A DNA stretch of 64,000 nt from Desulfonatronum thioautotrophicum (GTDB taxonomy: Bacteria; Desulfobacterota; Desulfovibrionia; Desulfovibrionales; Desulfonatronaceae), in contig NZ_KN882168.1 in the NCBI RefSeq assembly GCF_000934745.1, positions 258,888 through 322,887 of the forward strand. Reading direction: 5' to 3'. A program made the position numbers and the translations under genes. Within the stretch, counting starts at the first letter, position 1, and each line of letters starts with the position of its first letter. The notes below the pieces were generated by a model that saw only the letters and a program-made list of their open reading frames with translations, was not told the DNA's origin and did not search any database. This document shows positions 56,793 to 64,000 of the stretch, piece by piece.

Positions 56793-57517
56793 GCGAACTT
56801 CTGGATTTCCTGCACTTTGGCCACGTTTCCTGGGAGGTTTTCCAGGCCCTGGTCCCGTTGATGGGCTTCTTTGTCTTCTTCCAGGCCGTTTACCTGAAGC
56901 TGCCCCTCAAGTACGTGGTGAACATGGTCAAGGGGTTGGCCCTGACCATGGTCGGCCTGGCCCTTTTCCTCCAAGGGGTCAAGGTCGGTTTTATGCCGGT
57001 AGGCACCCAGATGGGCGAAATCCTCGGCGCCATGGACAGCAAATGGCTGCTGATGCCCATCGGATTTCTCCTGGGGCTGGTGGCCACCGTGGCCGAGCCG
57101 GCGGTGCGCATCCTGAGCTATGAGGTGGAAAAGGCCTCTGCCGGAAGCATCAGCGAGCGGTCGATCCTGGTCACCCTTTCCCTGGGAGTGGCCCTGTTCG
57201 TGGCCCTGGGCATGGCCAAGATGATTTACGGCGTCCCCATCCATTACATCATTGTTCCCGGCTATCTCTTGGCCCTGATCCTGATGCGTTTTGCGGACCA
57301 TACCTTCGTGGCCATTGCCTTTGACGCCGGAGCGGTGGCCACCGGTCCAATGACCGTGACCTTTGTACTGGCCGTGGCGCTGGGTATTGCCTCGGCCATT
57401 GACGGCCGCGATCCAATCCTGGATGGTTTCGGATTGATCGCTCTGGTGGCCATGGCCCCGATTCTTTCGGTCACGATCCTGGGTCTGATCGTGACCTTCA
57501 TCAAAAAAAGGAGTTGA
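56789..57517 (+). CDS. DUF1538 membrane protein, second of a tandem pair
   Basis: 242 residues, the same fold as its upstream neighbour with matching motifs (LALFLQGVKVGFMPVGTQMG, VATVAEPAVRILSYEV, AIAFDAGAVATGPMTVTF). The two are clearly ancient duplicates and may form a heteromeric carrier, with each subunit giving one half. Its stop lies within the ribosome-binding region of the PII-like gene 2 bases away, so production of membrane subunits and regulator should be tightly coupled. Confidence 0.88.
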   Translation: MSELLDFLHFGHVSWEVFQALVPLMGFFVFFQAVYLKLPLKYVVNMVKGLALTMVGLALFLQGVKVGFMPVGTQMGEILGAMDSKWLLMPIGFLLGLVATVAEPAVRILSYEVEKASAGSISERSILVTLSLGVALFVALGMAKMIYGVPIHYIIVPGYLLALILMRFADHTFVAIAFDAGAVATGPMTVTFVLAVALGIASAIDGRDPILDGFGLIALVAMAPILSVTILGLIVTFIKKRS

Positions 57518-57519
57518 AC

Positions 57520-57858
57520 ATGGAAGTGGGTCTCCCGTTCGACCTGATTGTCACCATTGTCAACAAGGGGCATAGCGAGACGGTAATAACCGCGTCCAAG
57601 GAGGCCGGCGCCGAGGGAGGGACGATCATCCCAGGCCGCGGTACGGGCATCCGGGAAAACAAGAAGCTCTGGGGTATTCCCATTGAGCCGGAAAAAGACA
57701 TTGTTTTGACCATTGTTCCCCAGGAAAATTCGGATGCTATTCTGAAGGCCATTGTCCAGGCCAGCAAACTGGACAAGCCCGGAGCCGGGATATCGTTCGT
57801 CCTGGAACTGAAAAAGGTCGCCGGCATCTGCCACATGTGCATGCTGGACCAGGAGTGA
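57520..57858 (+). CDS. PII-like signal protein associated with DUF1538
   Basis: 112 residues with the ferredoxin-like fold of the PII superfamily (FDLIVTIVNKGHSETVITA, GTIIPGRGTG, IVLTIVPQENSDAILKAIV) and a C-terminal loop KPGAGISFVLELKKVAG resembling the nucleotide-binding B/C-loop region. The T-loop is short and the uridylylated Tyr of GlnB is absent, so it is not a classical nitrogen regulator. AAGGAG sits 6 bases before the ATG. PII proteins gate transporters by plugging or releasing them in response to nucleotides; the DUF1538 pair is the obvious target here. Confidence 0.86.
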   Translation: MEVGLPFDLIVTIVNKGHSETVITASKEAGAEGGTIIPGRGTGIRENKKLWGIPIEPEKDIVLTIVPQENSDAILKAIVQASKLDKPGAGISFVLELKKVAGICHMCMLDQE

Positions 57859-57867
57859 ACCGGTCCA

Positions 57868-57891
57868 TGGCCGCCCTGTGCAGGGCGGCCA
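57868..57891. terminator. GC hairpin between convergent PII-like and dhs-like genes
   Basis: TGGCCGCCCT and AGGGCGGCCA form a perfect ten-base stem with a GTGC loop. No T tract follows on either strand, so it is a weak intrinsic terminator at best, but it sits where both transcripts should end. Confidence 0.5.
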
Positions 57892-57909
57892 GCTGGGCTG
57901 ACAAAAGGC

Positions 57910-58932
57910 TTACCAGCCCAGCAAATAAGCGAACATCAGCGGTGCAACGATGGTCGCGTCGGACTCGATGATAAACTTGGGCGTGTCCACCCCCAGCTTG
58001 CCCCAGGTAATTTTTTCGTTAGGGATAGCCCCGGAATACGAACCGTAACTGGTGGTACTGTCGCTGATCTGACAGAAGTAGCCCCAGAGAGGAACCTCGG
58101 TTCGTTCCATGTCCTGGTGCAGCATGGGCACAACACAGATCGGGAAGTCTCCGGCGATCCCCCCCCCGACCTGGAACATGCCCAGGGGATTTTGCCTGGT
58201 GGTCTGAGTGTAATGGTCCGCGAGCCAGGTCATGTACTCGATCCCGGTGCGCACGGTGTGGACGTTTCGCACCTCGCCCCGTAACACGGCGGCCGCATAC
58301 ATGTTTCCCAGGGTGGAGTCTTCCCAACCCGGCACGACCATGGGCACGTTCTTTTCCATGGCCGCCAGCATCCAGGAATTCTGGGGATCAATCTGGTAAG
58401 ATGGGACAAGATCTCCACTGGCCAGAATCTGCCGAAAAAATTCATGGGGAAAGTAGCGCTCTCCCTTGGCATCCGCTTCTGTCCAGACCTGGAGCATGGC
58501 TTTCTCAATCCGCCGCATGGCCTCCATTTCCGGAATGCAGGTGTCCGTGACCCTGTTCATATGCCGGGCCAACAATGCTGCTTCATCCTGCGGGGTGAGG
58601 TCCCGGTAATTGGGCACCCGTTCGTAATAATCGTGAGCCACGAGGTTGAAGACGTCCTCTTCCAGATTGGCTCCGGTGCAGACGATCAAGTGCACCTTGT
58701 CCCGACGAATCATCTCGGCCAGGGACAACCCCAGCTCCGCCGTACTCATGGCCCCGGCCAGGGTAACCATCATTTTTCCGCCTCCAGCCAGAAAGTCAGC
58801 ATAAGCCTGCGCAGCGTCCACCAGGGCCGCGGCGTTGAAATGACGGTAATGATGCGTGATGAACGACCCAACAGGGCCGAGTTGCGTAAGTTCCTGCGAT
58901 TTGAAACGTATTTTCCTCTCAGCCGAGCACAT
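57910..58932 (-). CDS. Deoxyhypusine-synthase-family protein, copy 2
   Basis: About 340 residues. Family motifs are MMVTLAGAMSTAELGLSLAEM, LIVCTGANLEEDVFN, MVVPGWEDSTLGNM, FQVGGGIAGDFP and ITWGKL, with the imine-forming Lys at about 312. As in copy 1, the KHH following GGG is replaced (AGDF). It is shorter than copy 1 and only distantly similar to it, so the two belong to separate subfamilies with probably different amine or protein substrates. The ATG at 58932 is favoured, with AAGGAG at 8 bases; a GTG two codons earlier is too close to it. It converges on the DUF1538-PII operon. Confidence 0.87.
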   Translation of the reverse strand: MCSAERKIRFKSQELTQLGPVGSFITHHYRHFNAAALVDAAQAYADFLAGGGKMMVTLAGAMSTAELGLSLAEMIRRDKVHLIVCTGANLEEDVFNLVAHDYYERVPNYRDLTPQDEAALLARHMNRVTDTCIPEMEAMRRIEKAMLQVWTEADAKGERYFPHEFFRQILASGDLVPSYQIDPQNSWMLAAMEKNVPMVVPGWEDSTLGNMYAAAVLRGEVRNVHTVRTGIEYMTWLADHYTQTTRQNPLGMFQVGGGIAGDFPICVVPMLHQDMERTEVPLWGYFCQISDSTTSYGSYSGAIPNEKITWGKLGVDTPKFIIESDATIVAPLMFAYLLGW

Positions 58933-59143
58933 GAACACATCTCCTTATGAATCATAAAAAATGAAATGACGCGCCGATACCGGCACACATCCGGCTTCGG
59001 ATAATCGGAGCCAGGACTTCCGTCAATTTGGACCGCTGTCCGGCACCAGAGGTGGATTACATTCAAAGGGCCGCAGAAAATGTGTTTAAATAGCGGGATT
59101 CAATGCCAGGGTATTTTTTTTCTCGAACCAAAGGGCGCTTTGA

Positions 59144-59157
59144 GTCGATATCGAAAT
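59144..59157. repeat. Isolated hexamer-type fragment
   Basis: TCGATATCGAAATG at 59144-59157 carries the same units as the hexanucleotide arrays and may be a remnant of one. It lies in the gene-free stretch 58933-59517. Confidence 0.4.
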
Positions 59158-59217
59158 GGGTAATGGTTCAGAATTGTTTGGCAAATCCGTGAATGAGTTG
59201 GGATGACTGTCCCACTG

Positions 59218-59294
59218 TAGGGGCGCACCTGTGTGTGCGCCCATTCGAGATTACGCCTCAACCCGTAAGGGCCGGACACACAGGTCCGCCCCTA
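59218..59294. repeat. Palindromic GGGGCG-ACCTGTGTGT repeat
   Basis: TAGGGGCGCACCTGTGTGTG at 59218-59237 faces its near-perfect inverse at 59275-59294 (CACACAGGTCCGCCCCTA side), with two mismatches. It is a dispersed-repeat type common in intergenic regions of GC-rich bacteria and is non-coding. Confidence 0.75.
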
Positions 59295-59371
59295 TGGCAC
59301 AACGTCACCCGTCACGGTCAATCAGGATGTCCGAAAAAATGTAAACAAAATAACTCGGCGTGATGAACCAT

Positions 59372-59439
59372 CCCCGAAATCGAAATGATTTTCTGAGAGC
59401 TTTCCGATTTCGATAACATTCTCGATTTCGATATTTTCT
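59372..59439. repeat. Hexanucleotide array (CGAAAT / CGATTT), locus C
   Basis: CCGAAATCGAAAT at 59374-59386 is followed after a short spacer by CCGATTTCGATA (59404-59415) and TCGATTTCGATATT (59422-59435), which invert the first arm. The array ends 79 bases upstream of the UbiD-family start. It is the same repeat family as loci A and B. Confidence 0.8.
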
Positions 59440-59517
59440 GGTCCAGCCTGGACGGCATCCCCTGGACTCAAAGCTTTGGTTCTGGACGCTGCGAGCATGG
59501 TAGGATACAAGCCAGCC

Positions 59518-61371
59518 ATGGGATACGATACGTTGCAAGCCTGCATTCGCGATTTGGAGGCCGCCGGAAGACTGGTCCGGCTGAACATGGAAGTGGATCC
59601 GTACCTGGAAGCCGGGGTTATCCAGCGCCGGGCCTACCAGGCCGGGGGACCGGCCCTGCTTTTCACCAGGGTCAGGGGATGCCGCTTCCCCATGCTTGGT
59701 AATCTGTTCGGCACCCTGGACCGGGCACGGTATATTTTCCGAGACACCCTGCCGGCCCTGGAAAAGCTGGTCCGGCTGAAGGTCGATCCAGGGGATGCGC
59801 TGCGCGCACCCTGGAAGCAGCTGGGGCTGGTCCGTACCCTGTGGAACGCCCGGCCCAGGTTCGTGGCCAACGGGCCGATCCTGGCCGCTAGCTGCGCCCT
59901 GTCCGACCTGCCCAACCAGGTATCCTGGCCCAGAGATGGAGGCGCCTTTGTCACCCTGCCCCAGGTCTACTCCGAAAGCCTGGAAAAACCGGGTTGGCGT
60001 CACTCAAACCTGGGCATGTACCGGGTTCAATTTTCAGGAGGCGCGTACGCTCCCGATCGCGAGGCCGGGCTACACTACCAGATCCACCGCGGTATCGGCG
60101 TGCACCATGCCCAGGCCCTGAAACGCGGTGAACCGCTTCGGGTCAACGTCTTCATCGGCGGGCCACCGGCCATGACCTTGGCCGCGGTAATGCCGTTGCC
60201 CGAAGGCATGCCGGAAATCAGCTTCGCCGGAATGCTCGGCGGCCGACGCCTGGAGCTGGTCCGCTCCGCCAACGGACTGCCTATGCCGGCTCAGGCCGAC
60301 TTCTGCATTTCCGGGACGATCGACCCAACCAAGACCCTGCCGGAAGGCCCCTTTGGGGACCATCTGGGCTATTACAGCCTAGCCCACGACTTCCCGGTAA
60401 TTGCCGTTGACCGTGTCCATCACCGACCAGACGCGGTCTGGCCCTTTACAACAGTGGGCCGCCCGCCCCAGGAAGACACCACCTTTGGGGCGATGATCCA
60501 CGAACTGACCGGAGAGGCTATTCCCACTGTTCTGCCGGGAGTCCGCGCCGTGCATGCCGTGGACGCCGCCGGTGTGCATCCGCTTTTGCTCGCTCTGGGC
60601 AGCGAGCGCTATGTTCCCTATGAATCCGAACGAGCCCCCAGGGAACTGCTCACCCAGGCCAACGCCATCCTTGGCCAGGGCCAGCTCTCCCTGGCCAAAT
60701 ACCTGTTTATTGCCGACGAGAATGACGATTCTCGCCTGGACCTTCACGACATTGCCGCGTTTTTCCGTCATGTGCTCTCACGAGTGGATTGGACCCGGGA
60801 TCTGCACTTTCAGACCCGCACCACCGTGGACACCCTGGACTATTCCGGCCTGGGCCTGAACGAAGGTTCCAAGGTGGTCGTCGCCGCCGCCGGCCCACAG
60901 CGACGAGAGTTGCCCGCCTTGCTCCCCGCGGATCTGCGCTTGCCCGATGGCTTCCACTCCCCGCATCCCTGCACCCCAGCCGGACTGCCTGGGATCCTGG
61001 CTGTCCAGGGGCCGCGCTGTCACCGCCCCCGCCATGCCCAGGATCCGACCATGACCGAATTCTGCAATGAGATGTACACAGCCGGTCGTCTTGCGGACTG
61101 GCCCCTGATCGTCATCGCCGACGACAGCGCCTTTGTCGCGCAAAATCTGAACAACTTCGTCTGGGTTACCTTCACCCGATCCGACCCGGCCTGCGATATA
61201 TACGGAGCCGGGGAGGCCACGATCTGCAAACACTGGGGTTGCGCCGGCCCCCTGGTCATCGATGCCCGAACCAAGTCCCACCATGCCCCGGACCTGGAAC
61301 CGGACACGGACGTGGAAAAACGGGTGGATCAGTTGGCGGCCAAGGGCGGGCCGCTGGCGGGGTTATGGTAA
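59518..61371 (+). CDS. UbiD-family prenylated-FMN decarboxylase
   Basis: About 617 residues, the long UbiD form. UbiD enzymes decarboxylate aromatic or unsaturated acids using prenylated FMN made by a UbiX partner, which is not seen here. Family motifs are SNLGMYRVQFSG, HYQIHRGIGVHHAQAL, NVFIGGPPAMTLAAVMPLPEGM, EGPFGDHLGYYSL and VVVAAAGPQRRELP. Related long UbiDs have been proposed for late menaquinone synthesis in bacteria using the futalosine pathway, which would suit the prenyl synthase at 17383, but other aromatic substrates are possible. The ATG at 59518 matches homologue starts; upstream in-frame codons at 59476 and 59497 lack ribosome-binding sites. It ends 3 bases from the convergent cheZ. 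Confidence 0.87.
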   Translation: MGYDTLQACIRDLEAAGRLVRLNMEVDPYLEAGVIQRRAYQAGGPALLFTRVRGCRFPMLGNLFGTLDRARYIFRDTLPALEKLVRLKVDPGDALRAPWKQLGLVRTLWNARPRFVANGPILAASCALSDLPNQVSWPRDGGAFVTLPQVYSESLEKPGWRHSNLGMYRVQFSGGAYAPDREAGLHYQIHRGIGVHHAQALKRGEPLRVNVFIGGPPAMTLAAVMPLPEGMPEISFAGMLGGRRLELVRSANGLPMPAQADFCISGTIDPTKTLPEGPFGDHLGYYSLAHDFPVIAVDRVHHRPDAVWPFTTVGRPPQEDTTFGAMIHELTGEAIPTVLPGVRAVHAVDAAGVHPLLLALGSERYVPYESERAPRELLTQANAILGQGQLSLAKYLFIADENDDSRLDLHDIAAFFRHVLSRVDWTRDLHFQTRTTVDTLDYSGLGLNEGSKVVVAAAGPQRRELPALLPADLRLPDGFHSPHPCTPAGLPGILAVQGPRCHRPRHAQDPTMTEFCNEMYTAGRLADWPLIVIADDSAFVAQNLNNFVWVTFTRSDPACDIYGAGEATICKHWGCAGPLVIDARTKSHHAPDLEPDTDVEKRVDQLAAKGGPLAGLW

Positions 61372-61374
61372 ATT

Positions 61375-62109
61375 CTAGTCCAATCCAAGCTGGGCCAGCA
61401 GATCGTCCACGTCGTTCTGGTTGGTGGTTGTCTGCGGTCCTTTGAGTTCCGAGGCCTTTTGCCGGGTTTCCGTGTGCAGGGTACGCAGATCCCTGTCCGG
61501 GTCTTCATTTAATCCCTTGATTTTCAACCCTGTTGTCACAAACAATTCCTTGGTGATCTGTTCCACCTGCTTGATGGCGGTGACGATTTTCTTGATTCGC
61601 TGACCGGTCAGATCCTGAAAGGACAATGCGGTCATAATCCGCATAAAGTCTTCGTTCAGACGCTGATTGGTGGCGATCAGGGCATTCACATCCGCGGCCC
61701 TGGCCCCCCCGCTGCGAAATCGTTCCAGAATCGCCGTCATTTCCGCCTGGAGTTCCATCTGGTTCTCCACGATATCCATGACCTGTTCCGCTGCCTGTTC
61801 CGTGGCCTTAAGAATCTCATCCAATTGATCCGAGGCCTCGGAAATCAGGGCCGAAGCGTGCCCATCATCCAGCGGTGAAGCCTGTCCATCCAGTTTTTTG
61901 GCCTGGGCGATCTCCCGGTAGATTTGCTTCAAACCATCCTGCAGTTCCCCGTTCAAGGTCCGATAGAATTCGCCCTGCATCAGTGACCGGCTGATGTTTT
62001 TTTGCAGCTCCTTTTCCAAAGCCTGGGCCATGGAACGGCGCAACTCCCCGGAAAGGCGATCAGCGATTCGGTCCACAAAGCGTTCTGAAAGTTCCGTGTT
62101 GCTGAGCAT
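61375..62109 (-). CDS. cheZ: Chemotaxis protein phosphatase CheZ
   Basis: 244 residues, mainly long helices that dimerise as a four-helix bundle. It dephosphorylates CheY-P and so resets the flagellar motor. The catalytic segment SFQDLTGQRIKKIV carries the Asp and Gln equivalent to E. coli Asp143 and Gln147 (here about 166 and 170). The C-terminal DVDDLLAQLGLD is the CheY-binding helix joined by a flexible linker. GAGG precedes the ATG. No other chemotaxis gene is in the window. Confidence 0.92.
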   Translation of the reverse strand: MLSNTELSERFVDRIADRLSGELRRSMAQALEKELQKNISRSLMQGEFYRTLNGELQDGLKQIYREIAQAKKLDGQASPLDDGHASALISEASDQLDEILKATEQAAEQVMDIVENQMELQAEMTAILERFRSGGARAADVNALIATNQRLNEDFMRIMTALSFQDLTGQRIKKIVTAIKQVEQITKELFVTTGLKIKGLNEDPDRDLRTLHTETRQKASELKGPQTTTNQNDVDDLLAQLGLD

Positions 62110-62193
62110 GATGTTGCCTCATGGTGCTGTTTTCCCCGACTGTCGCCATATCCGCTGGAGAAGTATTCGTGGACGAGTAGCACGGAGAAGATG

Positions 62194-62880
62194 TCAGATA
62201 TAGTGTAGTGTATTGCGCCGTTTGCCTTGCCGCCGACCGGTGATCATGCCAACCAGCCAAGCCACGAAGAACACCGAACCTCCAACCAGAAACCACCTGA
62301 AGCGATCCTGGGATTTCAACATGCTGTTTTCTTCGCGCAACCGCGTTGCCTCCTGCAACAGTGCGTCCATTTCGGTTGTCAGCTGTGCATACCGCAAACG
62401 CAAATCCTCGACTTCCGCGGCGTCCGATCGAAATGCGGCGTATTCCCGGTCCAGGTCCAACAGCTTGTTGGAGGTTTCGGACAAGGTTTCCAACAACTTT
62501 TGATTGACTTCCTCCAGTTCGGCAAGCTGACCCAATGCGCCACTGGAGGCTTCGTACAGCGCGTCATATTTCCGGCGAAGTTCTTGGTAGCGCAGCGTGA
62601 GCGGAACGTCACGTGTGGTGAAGCGTTGCAACACCCAGCCTTCGAGACCATCGGACCCACGCACTTGCAGCCATCCCGCTTGTTCGGACAAGGCCTCCAG
62701 TTCCGCGCCAGCGGGCAACATCCGTAGGATCCGGTGGTCAGTGGACGGCCCGGCCCTCTTGGATATTTCGCGAACCTCGGAAACATAAACGGTTTCCCCA
62801 GCGGCCCGATCCGGCATGCCCACCAGGACGACCGCCAGGACAACCCAGGCGGTGAGCAACATGCTATGATACGACTGCAT
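62194..62880 (-). CDS. SH3-domain envelope protein with coiled coil and C-terminal anchor (TIGR04211-like)
   Basis: About 228 residues. A signal peptide (about 1-29, ending AAG before ETVYVSE) precedes a bacterial SH3 domain (about 30-95, GWLQVRGSDGLEGWV), a coiled coil (about 110-195) rich in Leu/Glu, and a C-terminal transmembrane helix (about 200-220) with a basic tail (GRRQGKRR). This SH3-coil-anchor order matches a family of unknown role in proteobacteria, perhaps tied to the cell wall. Start at 62880 or 62862 is uncertain because neither has a strong ribosome-binding site. 62881-63072 beyond holds nothing recognisable. Confidence 0.84.
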   Translation of the reverse strand: MQSYHSMLLTAWVVLAVVLVGMPDRAAGETVYVSEVREISKRAGPSTDHRILRMLPAGAELEALSEQAGWLQVRGSDGLEGWVLQRFTTRDVPLTLRYQELRRKYDALYEASSGALGQLAELEEVNQKLLETLSETSNKLLDLDREYAAFRSDAAEVEDLRLRYAQLTTEMDALLQEATRLREENSMLKSQDRFRWFLVGGSVFFVAWLVGMITGRRQGKRRNTLHYI

Positions 62881-63072
62881 CGGAAAACATCGATGAAACA
62901 TTGACTGTATCCACTCAGTATCTTTTGAAGTATCAACGGCATGGATACCCGCCTTCGAGGCGAATGACTGATTCGGAGACGGATTAAAAATCACGTCAGT
63001 CCCGGCGAAAGTGGAAATCCAGCATTAAAATGTGGCCCTACCAAGGATGTACGAAATAGTTAAGACCCTCAT

Positions 63073-64000
63073 TTAGATCAAATTGGGTAGATACGTGGTC
63101 AGACCGGGGAATGCCATTAAAATGGCGATGCAGATGATGAGTGCGGCCAGAAAGGGCCATACCCCTCGAAAAATTGTCTCCAACGGAACATCGGCGGCAA
63201 TGCCTTTGACAATATACACATTCATGCCCACAGGGGGGGTTATCACGCCCATGGCCACAACGAGCACCATGATCACCCCGAACCAGATCGGATCATACCC
63301 CAGAACCGTGACCACCACAGGATAGAAGATGGGAATGGTCAGCAGGACCAAAGCCAGGGCATCGATAAAAAAGCCTAAGACAAGATAAATCAGCAGGATG
63401 AGCGCCATGACCACAAATGCCGGCAGTTCCAGCTGCCCGGCCCAAGAGGCCAGCTCAAAGGGGATACGGCTCACGGCCATGAATCGACCGAAAATAACCG
63501 CCCCGGCCACCAGGAGCATGATCATGGCCGTAGTCCGGGTGGAGTCGGCCAAAGCGTGCTTCAGCCCCTCCCAACGCAACTTCCCTTGGATCAGGGTCAG
63601 AAAGAACACTCCAGCCGCCCCCACGGCCCCGGCCTCGGTGGGCGTGAACCACCCGGCAAACAAACCGCCAAGGGACAGGGAAAAGATCACAAACACTTCC
63701 CAAATCCCACCTTTCAGGGCTGCCAGACGGTCTTTCCATGAAAACACCGGACCAGCGGGCCCGAGCTCAGGATTGCGGCGGGCCATAATGCAGATCACGG
63801 CCATATACAGAAAGAGCAGTAAAAATCCTGGAATCACGCCGGCAAGGAACAATTTTCCGATGGACTGCTCCGTGGCCATGCCATAGACGATGAAAATCAC
63901 GCTGGGTGGAAACAGAACGCCCAGGGCCCCACCGGCGGCCACACTGGCCGTGGAAAGCGTGTCCGCGTAGCGATACTTCTTCATTTCCGGAATGGCGATG
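63073..64000 (-). CDS. TRAP transporter large permease (DctM), N-terminus beyond right edge
   Basis: About 309 codons are visible; the beginning lies beyond 64000. This is the large membrane subunit of a tripartite ATP-independent periplasmic transporter, which imports organic acids with Na+ using a periplasmic binding protein. Family motifs are IPEMKKYRYAD, GGALGVLFPPSVIFIVYG, FTPTEAGAVGA, LVLGFFIDALALVLLTIPIFYPVV and VITPPVGMNVYIVKGIA, spread over about eight visible helices. The binding protein and small permease would be expected to the right. The substrate is not deducible. Confidence 0.93.
   Translation of the reverse strand, partial: IAIPEMKKYRYADTLSTASVAAGGALGVLFPPSVIFIVYGMATEQSIGKLFLAGVIPGFLLLFLYMAVICIMARRNPELGPAGPVFSWKDRLAALKGGIWEVFVIFSLSLGGLFAGWFTPTEAGAVGAAGVFFLTLIQGKLRWEGLKHALADSTRTTAMIMLLVAGAVIFGRFMAVSRIPFELASWAGQLELPAFVVMALILLIYLVLGFFIDALALVLLTIPIFYPVVVTVLGYDPIWFGVIMVLVVAMGVITPPVGMNVYIVKGIAADVPLETIFRGVWPFLAALIICIAILMAFPGLTTYLPNLI

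Overview
This 64 kb stretch reads as a chromosome segment of a sulfate-reducing-type deltaproteobacterium (Desulfobacterota), most likely of the order Desulfovibrionales. The evidence is indirect. Gene density is high and codons are GC-rich. A very long PEP synthase, a 1,233-residue pyruvate carboxylase and a biotin ligase lie together, an arrangement I associate with Desulfovibrio relatives. There is also a large two-component signalling load, a PurS-PurL fusion, a pyruvoyl-type arginine decarboxylase beside a deoxyhypusine-synthase homologue, a TRAP transporter and a CheZ. No marker gives the genus, and there is no sign of plasmid or prophage structure: no integrase, no phage structural genes, no intact insertion sequence.

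Layout. Positions 1-418 hold the N-terminal part of a coiled-coil repeat protein, cut by the left edge. 591-5225 is a giant multi-PAS hybrid histidine kinase. On the minus strand, 5597-14442 holds PEP synthase, pyruvate carboxylase and biotin ligase (the C3 anaplerosis and gluconeogenesis node plus the enzyme that biotinylates the carboxylase). It is preceded by a MATE exporter, a PaaI-type thioesterase and a YqaA-type membrane protein (14465-17093). The plus strand then carries a long-chain prenyl diphosphate synthase, a purSL fusion and a DEAD-box helicase (17383-23325). 23471-29149 is a signalling unit: a FIST sensor overlapping a PAS-GAF hybrid kinase, then a REC/HD-GYP response regulator. 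crcB follows, then a MITE-like palindrome, then pepA on the minus strand.

The middle (32033-39917) is housekeeping: a 3D-domain cell-wall protein, tRNA-Val(GAC) with a terminator, and the classical thrS-infC-rpmI-rplT-pheS-pheT cluster. infC there appears to start at an AUU codon overlapping thrS. Next come a MerR regulator, a small holin-4/YvlD-type membrane protein and a LUD-domain protein. A second signalling block (41707-48447) has a paralogous multi-PAS hybrid kinase, an EAL-HDOD protein and a receiver-plus-kinase protein.

The minus-strand block 48468-54845 runs fabD, argS, a SPOR protein, pdaD, a deoxyhypusine-synthase-like gene and a flavin oxidoreductase. It is divergent from rsmG. 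Two tandem DUF1538 membrane proteins with a PII-like protein (56097-57858) converge on a second deoxyhypusine-synthase-like gene (57910-58932). The right end carries a UbiD-type decarboxylase, cheZ, an SH3/coiled-coil envelope protein and a TRAP large permease cut by the right edge.

The items most worth a second look are these. (1) Two deoxyhypusine-synthase homologues both keep the catalytic Trp-Gly-Lys motif although bacteria lack eIF5A; one is next to pdaD and a flavoprotein. (2) The DUF1538-DUF1538-PII cassette. (3) A family of hexanucleotide arrays sits 60-190 bases upstream of three unrelated genes. (4) A 32-base inverted repeat made of octamers has inserted in frame inside a receiver domain. 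(5) The infC AUU start.
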